From Sphingobacterium nematocida (GTDB lineage Bacteria > Bacteroidota > Bacteroidia > Sphingobacteriales > Sphingobacteriaceae): 64,000 nt of DNA. A program made the translations under genes and the position numbers. The number at the start of each line of letters is the position of its first letter. The stretch's first letter is position 1. The DNA lies in NCBI RefSeq assembly GCF_900168125.1, contig NZ_FUZF01000023.1:30505-94504 (forward strand). The letters run 5' to 3'. Below, piece by piece: positions 8,097-16,874 of the stretch. The notes under the pieces are model-generated. The model ran no database searches, was not told the origin of the DNA, and was given only the letters and a program-made list of their open reading frames with translations.

Positions 8097-9263
8097 ATGA
8101 ATATTGAAGTTGCGAAAAGGCTACAACAGACCGAGGAGTATTACTTCTCGAAGAAGTTGAGAGAAATTGACGAGATGAACAAAGCCGGAGCGCAGGTAAT
8201 CAATCTAGGTATAGGAAGCCCTGACCTACCGCCCCATCCTGAAGTCATCCGAGTGCTGACCGAGCAAGCTGCTCAAGACAACACGCATGGTTATCAAAAC
8301 TATAAGGGATCTCCTGTGTTACGTCAAGCGATGGCAGATTGGTATTCGCGATATTATCATGTTACTTTAAATCCAAACACAGAAATTCTTCCTCTAATAG
8401 GGTCCAAAGAAGGTATAGTACATATATGTATGACCTACCTTCAAGAAGGAGATGAAGTATTAATACCTAATCCGGGATACCCAGCCTATACATCGGCGGT
8501 AAAGATCTCCGGTGCAACTGTAGTTCCTTACGATCTATCTCAGGACAACCAATGGTTAGTCGACTTTGATGCCCTGGAAAAAACAGATTTAAGCAAAGTA
8601 AAAATGATGTGGGTCAATTACCCACATATGCCTACCGGAGCATTGGCCAACAAACGTTTCTTTGAAAATCTAATTGCTTTTGGCAAAAAACACAACATTT
8701 TAATCTGTCATGATAATCCCTACAGTTTCATTCTGAATGATCATCCGGAGAGTATTATGGCCGTTGATGGCGCAGCAGACGTTGCGATTGAACTAAACTC
8801 TTTAAGTAAATCTTCCAATATGGCGGGTTGGCGTATTGGAATGCTCGTTGCCAGCGAGGTCCGAATTAATGAGATTTTACGATTCAAGAGCAATATGGAT
8901 TCAGGCATGTTCCTTCCCCTACAGCTGGCTGCGGCCAAGGCTTTAAGCTTAGACAAATCCTGGTACACAGAACTCAACAAAGAATACAATGAACGCAGGA
9001 AAAAAGTCTTTGAAATCATGGACCTATTAAACTGTCGGTATGACATCAATCAAGTTGGACTATTCGTATGGGCTAAAGTTCCTACAGATTATTCAAGCGG
9101 TTATGCGCTCAGCGATCAAGCCTTATATAAGGCCCAAGTTTTCATAACACCTGGCGGTATTTTTGGAAATGCCGGAGATAATTATATCCGTATCAGTTTA
9201 TGCGCAAAAACGGAAATGTTGGATGCCGCATTGAATCGGATAAAATCAATGGTTAATGGTTAA
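8097..9263 (+). CDS. PLP-dependent aminotransferase, class I/II
   Basis: This 388-residue fold-type I aminotransferase has the PLP-binding Lys at K238 in SLSKSSNMAGWRIG. The substrate-carboxylate Arg lies near the end in YIRISLC, and GIGSPDLPPHP sits near the start. It belongs to the broad aspartate/aromatic/LL-diaminopimelate branch. The next gene is prephenate dehydrogenase, 38 nt downstream on the same strand. In Bacteroidota such an enzyme commonly sits in the tyrosine/phenylalanine cluster, so I infer transamination of an aromatic keto acid, but sequence alone does not settle the substrate. The start codon is overlapped by the stop of a 20-codon upstream reading frame (8038-8100), discussed in the findings. 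Confidence 0.85.
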   Translation: MNIEVAKRLQQTEEYYFSKKLREIDEMNKAGAQVINLGIGSPDLPPHPEVIRVLTEQAAQDNTHGYQNYKGSPVLRQAMADWYSRYYHVTLNPNTEILPLIGSKEGIVHICMTYLQEGDEVLIPNPGYPAYTSAVKISGATVVPYDLSQDNQWLVDFDALEKTDLSKVKMMWVNYPHMPTGALANKRFFENLIAFGKKHNILICHDNPYSFILNDHPESIMAVDGAADVAIELNSLSKSSNMAGWRIGMLVASEVRINEILRFKSNMDSGMFLPLQLAAAKALSLDKSWYTELNKEYNERRKKVFEIMDLLNCRYDINQVGLFVWAKVPTDYSSGYALSDQALYKAQVFITPGGIFGNAGDNYIRISLCAKTEMLDAALNRIKSMVNG

Positions 9264-9301
9264 TTTCTAAACACTAAATAATTAGTACTAAATACTAAAA
9301 A

Positions 9302-10141
9302 ATGAATATAGCTATTGTCGGTGTTGGATTAATTGGCGGATCGGCTGCCATCCGACTGAAAGAAACCAAATCTTTCGACAAAATAATAGGTGTAGACAAA
9401 AATGAATCTAACCAAAAGAAAGCGATACAACTCGGTTTGGTAGATGAAATCATGTCTTTAGAAGATGCTATTCAACAGGCAAAAGTAATTGTGCTCACCA
9501 CCCCTGTCGATGTCATCATGCAGTTAGCCCCCACAATACTTGATAAAGTGGACAAACAAGTGGTCATTGATATGGGCTCGACCAAAATAAATATTTTACA
9601 ACGTATAGCGGATCACCCTAAAAGAGGTCGCTATATCGCAGCCCACCCTATGGCTGGGACAGAGTATTCTGGTCCTGAGGCCGCGATACCAAATTTGTTT
9701 AAAGACAAAAACATGGTTTATGTCGATGCCTTTCGGACCGATGAAGACGCGTTTGATATAGCGGATGCAATTACGGAACAATTGGAGATGAAATCCCTAT
9801 TCATGAATGCAGAGGAGCACGATATGCATACCGCTTATGTATCTCACATCTCACATCTTACTTCTTTTGCTTTGGCACTCACAGTGTTGGAAAAAGAAAA
9901 ATCACAAGGTCGGATTTTTGAACTTGCAGGATCGGGTTTTGAGTCAACTGTACGACTTGCTAAGTCGTCTCCCGACATGTGGACACCAATTTTTAAACAA
10001 AACAGGAACAATGTCTTAGAGGTTCTAGAAGAACATATCAAACAGTTACAAAAGCTGCATCGTAAACTAGAAGATGAAGATTACGAAGGGCTACACAAAC
10101 TGATAAAGAAGTCCAACAAAATAAAGCGGATTATTAAATAA
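9302..10141 (+). CDS. tyrA: Prephenate dehydrogenase
   Basis: This 279-residue protein converts prephenate to 4-hydroxyphenylpyruvate using NAD(P), the committed step to tyrosine. It starts directly with the Rossmann motif GVGLIGG (residues 7-13). The typical AAHPMAGTEYSGPEAA segment and the conserved HISH (residues near 181-184) lie in the helical half. No chorismate mutase or ACT domain is attached, so it is the simple monofunctional form. It follows the aminotransferase by 38 nt, and the pair probably forms a tyrosine-making operon. Transcription should end at the perfect palindrome that contains the last base of its stop codon. Confidence 0.9.
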   Translation: MNIAIVGVGLIGGSAAIRLKETKSFDKIIGVDKNESNQKKAIQLGLVDEIMSLEDAIQQAKVIVLTTPVDVIMQLAPTILDKVDKQVVIDMGSTKINILQRIADHPKRGRYIAAHPMAGTEYSGPEAAIPNLFKDKNMVYVDAFRTDEDAFDIADAITEQLEMKSLFMNAEEHDMHTAYVSHISHLTSFALALTVLEKEKSQGRIFELAGSGFESTVRLAKSSPDMWTPIFKQNRNNVLEVLEEHIKQLQKLHRKLEDEDYEGLHKLIKKSNKIKRIIK

Positions 10142-10180
10142 ATAGAAAGAAGCAATGGTTAACCATTGCTTCTTTCTATT
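10141..10180. terminator. Perfect 40-bp palindrome shared by two convergent genes
   Basis: The two 20-nt arms (AATAGAAAGAAGCAATGGTT and its exact complement) meet at 10160/10161. The palindrome includes the last base of the tyrA stop codon and also encodes the last six residues and the stop of the convergent gene at 10159. T-rich ends on both strands suit a bidirectional intrinsic terminator. Confidence 0.85.
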
Positions 10181-10752
10181 AATACCATCAACATCAGACT
10201 CAGCACGAAACGTTCTTCGTCCACATTATCTGATGTCAGTTTATGTACCGTAAACTTCCGGCCGAAAAAAGAAGGTTCTTTCTTAATTTCAAATAATACC
10301 TGTCCATCGCTATTGGACAACAAATAAGCCGGATTAAAGAAGTATCCAGATAAAATACCTATCAAAGGAATCTCTCCAAACAGGCCATCCATAAACTTGG
10401 TCCAAGGATTTTTCTCTTGTATAGTGTGATCGTGGTTATCCTCACTGTTCATCAATCGGAAAGTCGACCGCCATAGCGATCGAAGCGTCTTTCTACGCAC
10501 TTTACCGACTATCCGTCCCGAATGATCTTTAATCGTAAATGTCTGCTGAAAATCAATCAGCTTATCAGATACCAATTCATATAGAAGATTAGTTTTGGAT
10601 TCATCACTATAGATTTTAATCTGATCGCGCCAAGCAAAGATTTTCTCACGGACATAGCAGATTGTCTGACCGGACGCGTCCTTTGCTATAAAGTCATTCG
10701 CTATAGTTCCAATCTTAAATTGAAAATACAGAGGATAGTTAAAAGTACTCAT
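10159..10752 (-). CDS. LURP-one-related (Tubby-like barrel) domain protein
   Basis: This 197-residue protein has no signal peptide. Its pattern of short beta strands with paired phrases such as DQIKIYSDESKTNLLYEL, FTIKDHSGRIVGKVRRK and YLLSNSDGQVLFEIKKE resembles the LOR/Tubby C-terminal fold seen in plant LURP-one proteins and phospholipid scramblases. The bacterial members have no settled function, though membrane-lipid binding is suspected. It begins one nucleotide after the stop of a small membrane protein gene, so the two are surely co-translated. Its last codons form half of the palindromic terminator. Family assignment is by pattern only. Confidence 0.6.
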   Translation of the reverse strand: MSTFNYPLYFQFKIGTIANDFIAKDASGQTICYVREKIFAWRDQIKIYSDESKTNLLYELVSDKLIDFQQTFTIKDHSGRIVGKVRRKTLRSLWRSTFRLMNSEDNHDHTIQEKNPWTKFMDGLFGEIPLIGILSGYFFNPAYLLSNSDGQVLFEIKKEPSFFGRKFTVHKLTSDNVDEERFVLSLMLMVLIERSNG

Positions 10753-10753
10753 A

Positions 10754-11281
10754 TTAATATTTCCATTTAAATTTATCGAAAACCTTAGACCATAACCATA
10801 TTGGTCCCAATCCCATGAAGCTAAAGAAATGCTTTAGTCCTAATCCGCCCTCTTTCCTAATCAATAAGAATAGAACTAATAACGAAACAAGGGCAATGCT
10901 TGAACAAACCAAAACTACCGATGGTCCACCATCTCGCTCGACATATTCGAGCTGTACAATAAAGAAACTCATGATAGCAATACAAAATAAGACTGCATAC
11001 GACAATGTGGGTGCTAATTTCAAATAGCTATAGATGACCACGGCAATAAATAAGGACCCCCAATTCAAAAATGTATGTGCATTCATACGAATAAGAAAGT
11101 CAAATTGCGGAAATGGAATCATCCATATCAACCCCATAAATCCAAAAAAAGCTAGTGCTAAAAAAAGCGCATAAAGTCCTTTATTTCCCTGGGAAAACGT
11201 ATTATCCAATTTCTTAAAGTACTTATCTACCGACCTAATAGGTGTCTCTTTCCGCTCTTGCTTTTGATTCTTCTTGTTCAT
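10754..11281 (-). CDS. Small integral membrane protein, unknown function
   Basis: I do not recognise this 175-residue protein. A basic N-terminal tail of about 35 residues is followed by four hydrophobic spans near 36-56, 70-88, 93-111 and 121-141, then a short basic tail ending KFKWKY. There is no signal peptide and no catalytic motif. It is the first gene of a two-gene unit with the LURP-one-like protein, and its own promoter sits 4 nt before the ATG. It should therefore be expressed apart from the metal-efflux operon that lies 50 nt upstream on the same strand. Confidence 0.75.
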   Translation of the reverse strand: MNKKNQKQERKETPIRSVDKYFKKLDNTFSQGNKGLYALFLALAFFGFMGLIWMIPFPQFDFLIRMNAHTFLNWGSLFIAVVIYSYLKLAPTLSYAVLFCIAIMSFFIVQLEYVERDGGPSVVLVCSSIALVSLLVLFLLIRKEGGLGLKHFFSFMGLGPIWLWSKVFDKFKWKY

Positions 11282-11285
11282 TCAG

Positions 11286-11293
11286 CAAAAGTA
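11286..11293 (-). promoter_or_regulatory. -7 box abutting the membrane protein gene
   Basis: On the minus strand this reads TACTTTTG and matches TAnnTTTG. Only 4 nt separate it from the ATG at 11281, so transcription would begin at or next to the start codon. Confidence 0.6.
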
Positions 11294-11331
11294 AACAATT
11301 ATCTAGATTCTTATCCTCATTTAAAAGCTTT

Positions 11332-14300
11332 TTACCCTTTCTCACTTTTTCGATACGCCCAATAAAACACTACAGGAATTACGGTAAAAGATAATATCAA
11401 ACAGATCAGTAATCCTCCTACTATCATAATGGCCAATGGCTTTTGAATCTCGGATCCCATACCTGTAGACATAGCCGCAGGAAGCAGCCCCATCGATCCC
11501 ATCAATGCAATCATGACCACAGGTCTGATACGACTACGTACCCCATTATCTATTGCCTCGCGCAACCGCATCTTATGGCGCATATTATCTCTAATAATCC
11601 CAATTAATACTATGCCATCTATCGTCGCTACACCAAAGAGGATAATAAAACCTATACCTGCTGATATACCAAATACAGTACCGGTCGCCCATAACGAGAC
11701 AAAGCCGCCTATGAATGCAAACGCAAGCGTTAATGAGGAGATTGCAGTGTCTTTAAAATTCCCAAAATTCGAATACAAAAGCAACAAAATAAGGACAAGT
11801 GATACAGGAACTACCATAGCCAACTGCTTCGCCGCCCGTTCTTTGCTCTCAAACTCTCCAGCCCATTCCATATGATGACCTTTAGGTAGTTTGACCTCCT
11901 TTGAGACCACTTCCCTAGCCTCCTGAATAGTACTTCCAAGATCTCTCCCGTAGATACTGAAACCAACACCAATATAACGACTATTACCTTCGCTATAGAT
12001 AAAAGCAGGACCTGTCTGGTACCCAATAGTAGCAATTTCCTGAAGTGGGATATTCTGTCCATTACTGGTTGGAATCAAAATATTACCTATTTTCTCTTTC
12101 GTGTCGCGGTAAGATTCGTCAAACCGCACCATAACATCAAATTGCCTATCCTCTTCATAAAATTTGGTAGCGGCCTGCCCTCCTATAGTCATCGCGATCA
12201 CCGCTTGCACATCAGACGTAAATACGCCATATTTTGCCATTTTGGCATCGTGGAGTTGTATCCGTAATTCGGGTAAGCCAATATTTTTGTACACATTGAT
12301 ATCCGTAATACCATTTACCTTTGCAATAGAGACGGCAACTTGGTTGGCATAATTTTCCAAATCATACAGATCTGTCCCAAATATCTTAATAACGAGAGAA
12401 CTCTTCACACCTGCGACATACTCCTCCACATTATCCTGAATCGGCTGACTAAAACCAAAGCCTATACCTGGATAATTGGCCAGCTTGCCCCTTAATTCCT
12501 GAATAATATCGTCTTTAGAAACCTTCCTTTTCCATTCTTTGGCATCTTTAAGCTGAATATTAAATTCGATATTAAAAAAACCGGTTGGATCGGTACCATC
12601 ATTAGGTCTTCCTGTCTGCGTCAGAATAAATTCGATCTCTTCAGCATCCTTCATCATCAATTCCTTCATTTCTTTTGTCAACTTAGTAGACTCCTTAAGA
12701 TTCACACTGTTCGGTAACGTAGCACGAATATAGATAGCTCCCTCATTCAACTTGGGCAAGAACTCTGAACCGTAGTGGGAAAACTGGAAAACACAAACTC
12801 CAAGGATCACCACAAATAGCGCAATAGTGCCTTTCTTATAGCGAAATGCAACATCATACAAACCGTATATACTTCGTTGAAAAAAACGTGTCACAAAGTT
12901 TTCCTTCTCCTCAATCCCTTTTGTAAATAAGAGTTTACACATTGCCGGCACATAGGTCAGACTTAGTATTAGCGATCCCAAAAGGGCATACCCCAGAGTA
13001 AAAGCGAGAGGCGAAAACATTTTTCCTTCGACCTTTTGAAAGGAAAATATCGGCAACAATGCGACTATTAGTATACTTAACGCAAAGAAAATATACGTCG
13101 CCACGCTTCCGGTACTTTTTTTAATCACACCAAGTTTACTCATCTTCGCGAATCGTTCCGGTCCAACCCGGTGCGACAAGGTAGCCAAAGAGACAAATAC
13201 AGTTTCGACAATCACGAGGGTACCTTCCAACAATAGTCCAAAATCAAGAGATCCCATAGAAATCAGATTAGCAGGCAGCCCTTGGATCTTTAGTGCTATA
13301 ATGGCAAACAGGAAAGATAATGGTATAACAGACGCAACAATAAATGTTGATTTCCAATTGTAAAGGAAGACAAATACGATCAAAGAGACCAACAAGATAC
13401 CTTCGATAAGATTTCCTGATACCGTTCGTACCGTATTATCAACCAGCTTTGTCCGATCGATCACCGTTTCAATCTGCACTCCCGAAGGCAATACCCTTTC
13501 ATTCAATTCATCAATTTTATCTTTCAAACTCTCGATCACCTCCGAAGGATTCTCTCCTCTTAACATCACCACAACCCCTTGTACCACATCATCATCGCCA
13601 TTGAAACTAACCTGCCCCAAACGAGGTTTGCTGGAGACAACAACTTCAGCTACATTTTTGATGAGAACCGGTACAGCACCATTAAGTTTGATGGTGATAT
13701 TTCCAATATCCTCGATTTTATCCAGAAGCCCCACGCCCCGCACGACATAAGCTTGATCTCCTTGCTCAATCACATCCCCACCAACGTTGATATTAGATCG
13801 AGATACAGCGTCGTAGACATCCAGTGGTGTAAGGTCAAAATTTTTCAGTTCGGTAGGATTTATTTTGATTTCATAAATCTTCTCCTCGCCCCCAAAACTC
13901 ACTACATCGGCAACACCTGGAACGCCAAGTAACTCTCTTTCAATAACCCAATCCTGAATAGCCGTAATATCGCGTATAGGTTTATCCGAGCGGATAATGT
14001 ACCTGAATATCTCACCGGTAGCGCCAGAAGGAGGTTCTATAGCAGCATCAGCACCTTCGGGGAGCTCTACTCCCCCCAATTTGTTAGACACATATTGCTG
14101 TGCATAAAAATCATCCACGCCATCCTCAAATTGTACTGTCACAACCGATAATCCAAAGAGAGAGATAGAACGTATATTAGACTTATGGGGAATACTGTTC
14201 ATTTCTTTCGAAATGGGCAACGTAACGAGCTTTTCCATTTCCTCGGCACTGCGTCCTGGCCATTGTGTAATGATGCGGGCACGTGTATTGGTTACATCAG

Positions 14301-14427
14301 GAAATGCTTCAATCGCTGTATGTTTAAGCGCATAGATACCTGCAAAAAGCAATGCCATAGTAGCAAACAATACAAATGTTGTATTATGCAGGGAAAATGT
14401 TACCAAGCGCTGTACTAATCTCTTCAT
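11332..14427 (-). CDS. czcA: Heavy-metal efflux RND pump, CzcA/CusA family
   Basis: This 1031-residue inner-membrane pump is the proton-driven motor of a tripartite metal exporter. The order is RND-typical: one N-terminal helix, a large periplasmic loop, helices 2-6, a central loop, a second periplasmic loop and helices 8-12. In the fourth helix the proton-relay block reads DFGLLLEGTLVIVE, giving acidic residues D395, E401 and E408. Zinc/cobalt/cadmium CzcA pumps have Asp at the middle position, so this is a conservative change, and it rules out the CusA silver/copper pattern. It is the last gene of the czcC-czcB-czcA order, 5 nt after the adaptor gene. The metal specificity is inferred only. 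Confidence 0.9.
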   Translation of the reverse strand: MKRLVQRLVTFSLHNTTFVLFATMALLFAGIYALKHTAIEAFPDVTNTRARIITQWPGRSAEEMEKLVTLPISKEMNSIPHKSNIRSISLFGLSVVTVQFEDGVDDFYAQQYVSNKLGGVELPEGADAAIEPPSGATGEIFRYIIRSDKPIRDITAIQDWVIERELLGVPGVADVVSFGGEEKIYEIKINPTELKNFDLTPLDVYDAVSRSNINVGGDVIEQGDQAYVVRGVGLLDKIEDIGNITIKLNGAVPVLIKNVAEVVVSSKPRLGQVSFNGDDDVVQGVVVMLRGENPSEVIESLKDKIDELNERVLPSGVQIETVIDRTKLVDNTVRTVSGNLIEGILLVSLIVFVFLYNWKSTFIVASVIPLSFLFAIIALKIQGLPANLISMGSLDFGLLLEGTLVIVETVFVSLATLSHRVGPERFAKMSKLGVIKKSTGSVATYIFFALSILIVALLPIFSFQKVEGKMFSPLAFTLGYALLGSLILSLTYVPAMCKLLFTKGIEEKENFVTRFFQRSIYGLYDVAFRYKKGTIALFVVILGVCVFQFSHYGSEFLPKLNEGAIYIRATLPNSVNLKESTKLTKEMKELMMKDAEEIEFILTQTGRPNDGTDPTGFFNIEFNIQLKDAKEWKRKVSKDDIIQELRGKLANYPGIGFGFSQPIQDNVEEYVAGVKSSLVIKIFGTDLYDLENYANQVAVSIAKVNGITDINVYKNIGLPELRIQLHDAKMAKYGVFTSDVQAVIAMTIGGQAATKFYEEDRQFDVMVRFDESYRDTKEKIGNILIPTSNGQNIPLQEIATIGYQTGPAFIYSEGNSRYIGVGFSIYGRDLGSTIQEAREVVSKEVKLPKGHHMEWAGEFESKERAAKQLAMVVPVSLVLILLLLYSNFGNFKDTAISSLTLAFAFIGGFVSLWATGTVFGISAGIGFIILFGVATIDGIVLIGIIRDNMRHKMRLREAIDNGVRSRIRPVVMIALMGSMGLLPAAMSTGMGSEIQKPLAIMIVGGLLICLILSFTVIPVVFYWAYRKSEKG

Positions 14428-14432
14428 TTTTT

Positions 14433-15533
14433 CTATTTGCTTAGTTGTTTATAGATTAACAATGCATTTGAAATCACCACTTTTTCGTCTGATTTAAGCT
14501 TTTCAGCAATAAAAGTATATTCCTCATTACTTCCAACTTTGGTAATAAGTTGTGTTTTTAGGCGACAATCATCCTGATACAGCACGATATATTCCTGATT
14601 ATTATGAAAGACTACCGCCTTATTGGGAATAGCCAAAGCATTTCCTTGGCTGTTACTTTTATCGATAATAATATCGGCACTTAAGCCAGGCATTAACCTT
14701 AGATTAGCATTTTCCAATACAACACGTGCCTTCAGCACATGCTCGTCATCATCAAACACATTGTATATCTTATCTATTTTTCCTAAATAAACTTGATCAG
14801 GGTATGCAATCGTGCGCACCTTAACCTGATCACCGACATGAATGTAACGCAGATTGCTAGCATATATATTAACCATTACCCATACTTCTTTTAGGTTTGA
14901 AATCGCAAATAATGGTTCGCTATCCGACATGATGTTCTGTCCTACACTTATCGATTTTTGAATAATATATCCGCCCTTGGGTGCCAATACTTGAAAAGCA
15001 TTCGAGCCCACTGCACGATATAACGCTAATGATTGCATGATGCGCTCCAGCTCGATCTTAGCATGCTCCAGTTCGTGCTCCATCTGCAAGAGTTCAGGTG
15101 CAGAAAACAACCCATCTTCCAACATTCCCCTTTTCGTTTTGATTTGGTTATTTAACAATTGGATTTGATTCTCCTGGTTTCGCCTTTCTTGGTATAATCC
15201 CTGAATCTCCGCCGAACGTATCGTAGCCAATACCTGCCCTTTACGGACATAGTCCCCAAGTTCAAACTGTACCTGTTCTACACTTCCTTCCAACAAACTA
15301 CGAAACGCAACAAGATCATTTTCGTTGTATTCAATTTTACCAGACAAGGTTAATTGTTCGGTTATAGGCTTTTCCTCGACTTCAACAATTGTTGTTTTCT
15401 CTTTTAACATTTCGTTGAGACAGAATTTTTCCTGTTCTGGGTCTACCTGTTGTTCTGATACAGCAGGCTCATTACATCCACTAAATGTAAAAACTAGAAA
15501 CGCGTACGCCAATATTAAGTAACTATGGTTCAT
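14433..15533 (-). CDS. czcB: Efflux RND periplasmic adaptor, CzcB/CusB-like lipoprotein
   Basis: This 366-residue membrane fusion protein should bridge the pump and the outer-membrane channel. A lipoprotein signal ends in FSGC with Cys at residue 20. The first lipoyl half (GSVEQVQFELGDYVRKGQVLATI), a coiled-coil hairpin (about 105-165), the second lipoyl half and beta-barrel domains follow in order. CzcB of this type can also bind metal. No extended His-rich N-terminal domain is present here. The gene sits 5 nt upstream of the pump gene and 10 nt downstream of the channel gene in the same operon. Confidence 0.87.
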   Translation of the reverse strand: MNHSYLILAYAFLVFTFSGCNEPAVSEQQVDPEQEKFCLNEMLKEKTTIVEVEEKPITEQLTLSGKIEYNENDLVAFRSLLEGSVEQVQFELGDYVRKGQVLATIRSAEIQGLYQERRNQENQIQLLNNQIKTKRGMLEDGLFSAPELLQMEHELEHAKIELERIMQSLALYRAVGSNAFQVLAPKGGYIIQKSISVGQNIMSDSEPLFAISNLKEVWVMVNIYASNLRYIHVGDQVKVRTIAYPDQVYLGKIDKIYNVFDDDEHVLKARVVLENANLRLMPGLSADIIIDKSNSQGNALAIPNKAVVFHNNQEYIVLYQDDCRLKTQLITKVGSNEEYTFIAEKLKSDEKVVISNALLIYKQLSK

Positions 15534-15543
15534 CTGTAATAAT

Positions 15544-16800
15544 TTAAAAGTCTATTCCGACAATGTATTGTAACTCTTCGTAAGTATTTTTGTATTCTTC
15601 CAGGAGTTGTGTCTGGGACTTTTGAGCCTCTTTAAACGCCTGTGTAAAATCGACAAACTCTAGTAACGTGATCTGACGGCCCTGCAAATACTTATTGTAG
15701 TTGATCCACATCTTTTCCTGTTCCATGATCCGTTCTCCATCCCAATGTTGTAGCAAACGTTCGTAAGTGAGTAATTGGCTTTGTAAGCGTATCAAAGTGC
15801 TTTCTACTTCACCCCGTAAAGCAGCCGCTGTCGCCCGTTCCTGTTCGATTTCAAACTGAGCTGCTTTAATATTTCCTTTATTTCTATTAAAGATAGGCAG
15901 ATCTACCTGAGCACCGACTCCTATAAAATCACGCATTATATTTCCCCCTCGATCGTACCCTAACTGCACCGTAATATCAGGCCTACGCATAGCCCGTTCC
16001 AGCGCAAGCTTCTTCTCAGCAGACAGTTCGACATTACCTTGCCGTTTTAAGCCTATATTTTGCTGTATAGTAATTCCCAGTAAATCTGCTGGCAATGCCG
16101 AAAGCTTAAACTCGGAAAGATTCTTAAAGACCAAATCCTTAGAGCTGAGGGATGGCAAGTGCGTAAGTATACGTAGCGTACTCAATACTTCTAGCTTCTC
16201 GGTCTGCAGTTCCAATAGCTCGCGTTGCAAGGTTACCAATTCGGATTGAACACGGTAAAAATCCGCTTGGGAAAGATTCTGCTTTTGCACCTGAGAAGCG
16301 TACTGCCTTTGAAGCTCTTCAAAAAGTTCAACTACTGTCTGAAGCTGTCTTTCTTCTGTATCCAAACGTTCCACTTTATAAAATGCCTGTCTCAGTTCTT
16401 TCTTTAGCTGCCGCAGTAAATCTTCATATTCCAACAGCCTATCGTCTCGCTCCAACATCTTAATAGCAATACGCTTTTTACGCTTGCCAGCTGTTTCAAT
16501 CAATTGTTCCAATTCAACAGATATCTGCTGTGCTTTGCCATAATTACCAAAAAGAGGAGGTAATTCTTCATATGATGAGTTTTTCCAAAGGTTAAGCTCA
16601 CTGATACTTAGTGTAGGATTACTCCACACCTTTTCCTGAAGCAGTTCCGCATCTGCCCGCTTAATGTTATAACGCTGAGCCAAGAGCTGGTAGTTATTTT
16701 TAAGAAATAATTCTTCGAGATCGGTCAATGCGTAAGATTGTGCTTGGATTATTCCTTTAAAAAAAAGCAAAAGGATTAATAAAGAGACTTTTTTCACCAT
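15544..16800 (-). CDS. czcC: TolC-family outer membrane channel, CzcC-like
   Basis: This 418-residue protein has a cleavable signal peptide ending ..IQAQS and two TolC/OEP repeats of long helices and short strands. These make the outer-membrane tunnel of the metal exporter. QVDLPIFNRNKGNIKAAQ is the usual turn of the second repeat. It is the first gene of czcCBA. A -7 box 16 nt upstream and a candidate regulator site just beyond it suggest that the operon starts here rather than at the kinase gene 68 nt upstream. Confidence 0.87.
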   Translation of the reverse strand: MVKKVSLLILLLFFKGIIQAQSYALTDLEELFLKNNYQLLAQRYNIKRADAELLQEKVWSNPTLSISELNLWKNSSYEELPPLFGNYGKAQQISVELEQLIETAGKRKKRIAIKMLERDDRLLEYEDLLRQLKKELRQAFYKVERLDTEERQLQTVVELFEELQRQYASQVQKQNLSQADFYRVQSELVTLQRELLELQTEKLEVLSTLRILTHLPSLSSKDLVFKNLSEFKLSALPADLLGITIQQNIGLKRQGNVELSAEKKLALERAMRRPDITVQLGYDRGGNIMRDFIGVGAQVDLPIFNRNKGNIKAAQFEIEQERATAAALRGEVESTLIRLQSQLLTYERLLQHWDGERIMEQEKMWINYNKYLQGRQITLLEFVDFTQAFKEAQKSQTQLLEEYKNTYEELQYIVGIDF

Positions 16801-16816
16801 TTTATATTTTATGTAG

Positions 16817-16824
16817 CAAAAGTA
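16817..16824 (-). promoter_or_regulatory. -7 box of the czcCBA operon
   Basis: The minus strand reads TACTTTTG, matching TAnnTTTG, 16 nt before the czcC ATG. No TTTG is seen at -33, which fits a promoter that needs an activator. Confidence 0.6.
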
Positions 16825-16856
16825 GTTACCACATATTAAGGTGAAATCCGATTTAG

Positions 16857-16874
16857 ATTAGAAGCAGATTAGAA
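16857..16874 (-). promoter_or_regulatory. Candidate response-regulator operator upstream of czcC
   Basis: The minus strand holds two direct copies of TTCTAAT separated by 4 nt (11-nt period). The near edge lies 32 nt upstream of the czcC -7 box, and the site overlaps the last codons of the kinase gene. Direct repeats with a 10-11 nt period in this position are typical for OmpR-type activators. The same double motif occurs at 18948-18965. Confidence 0.6.
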
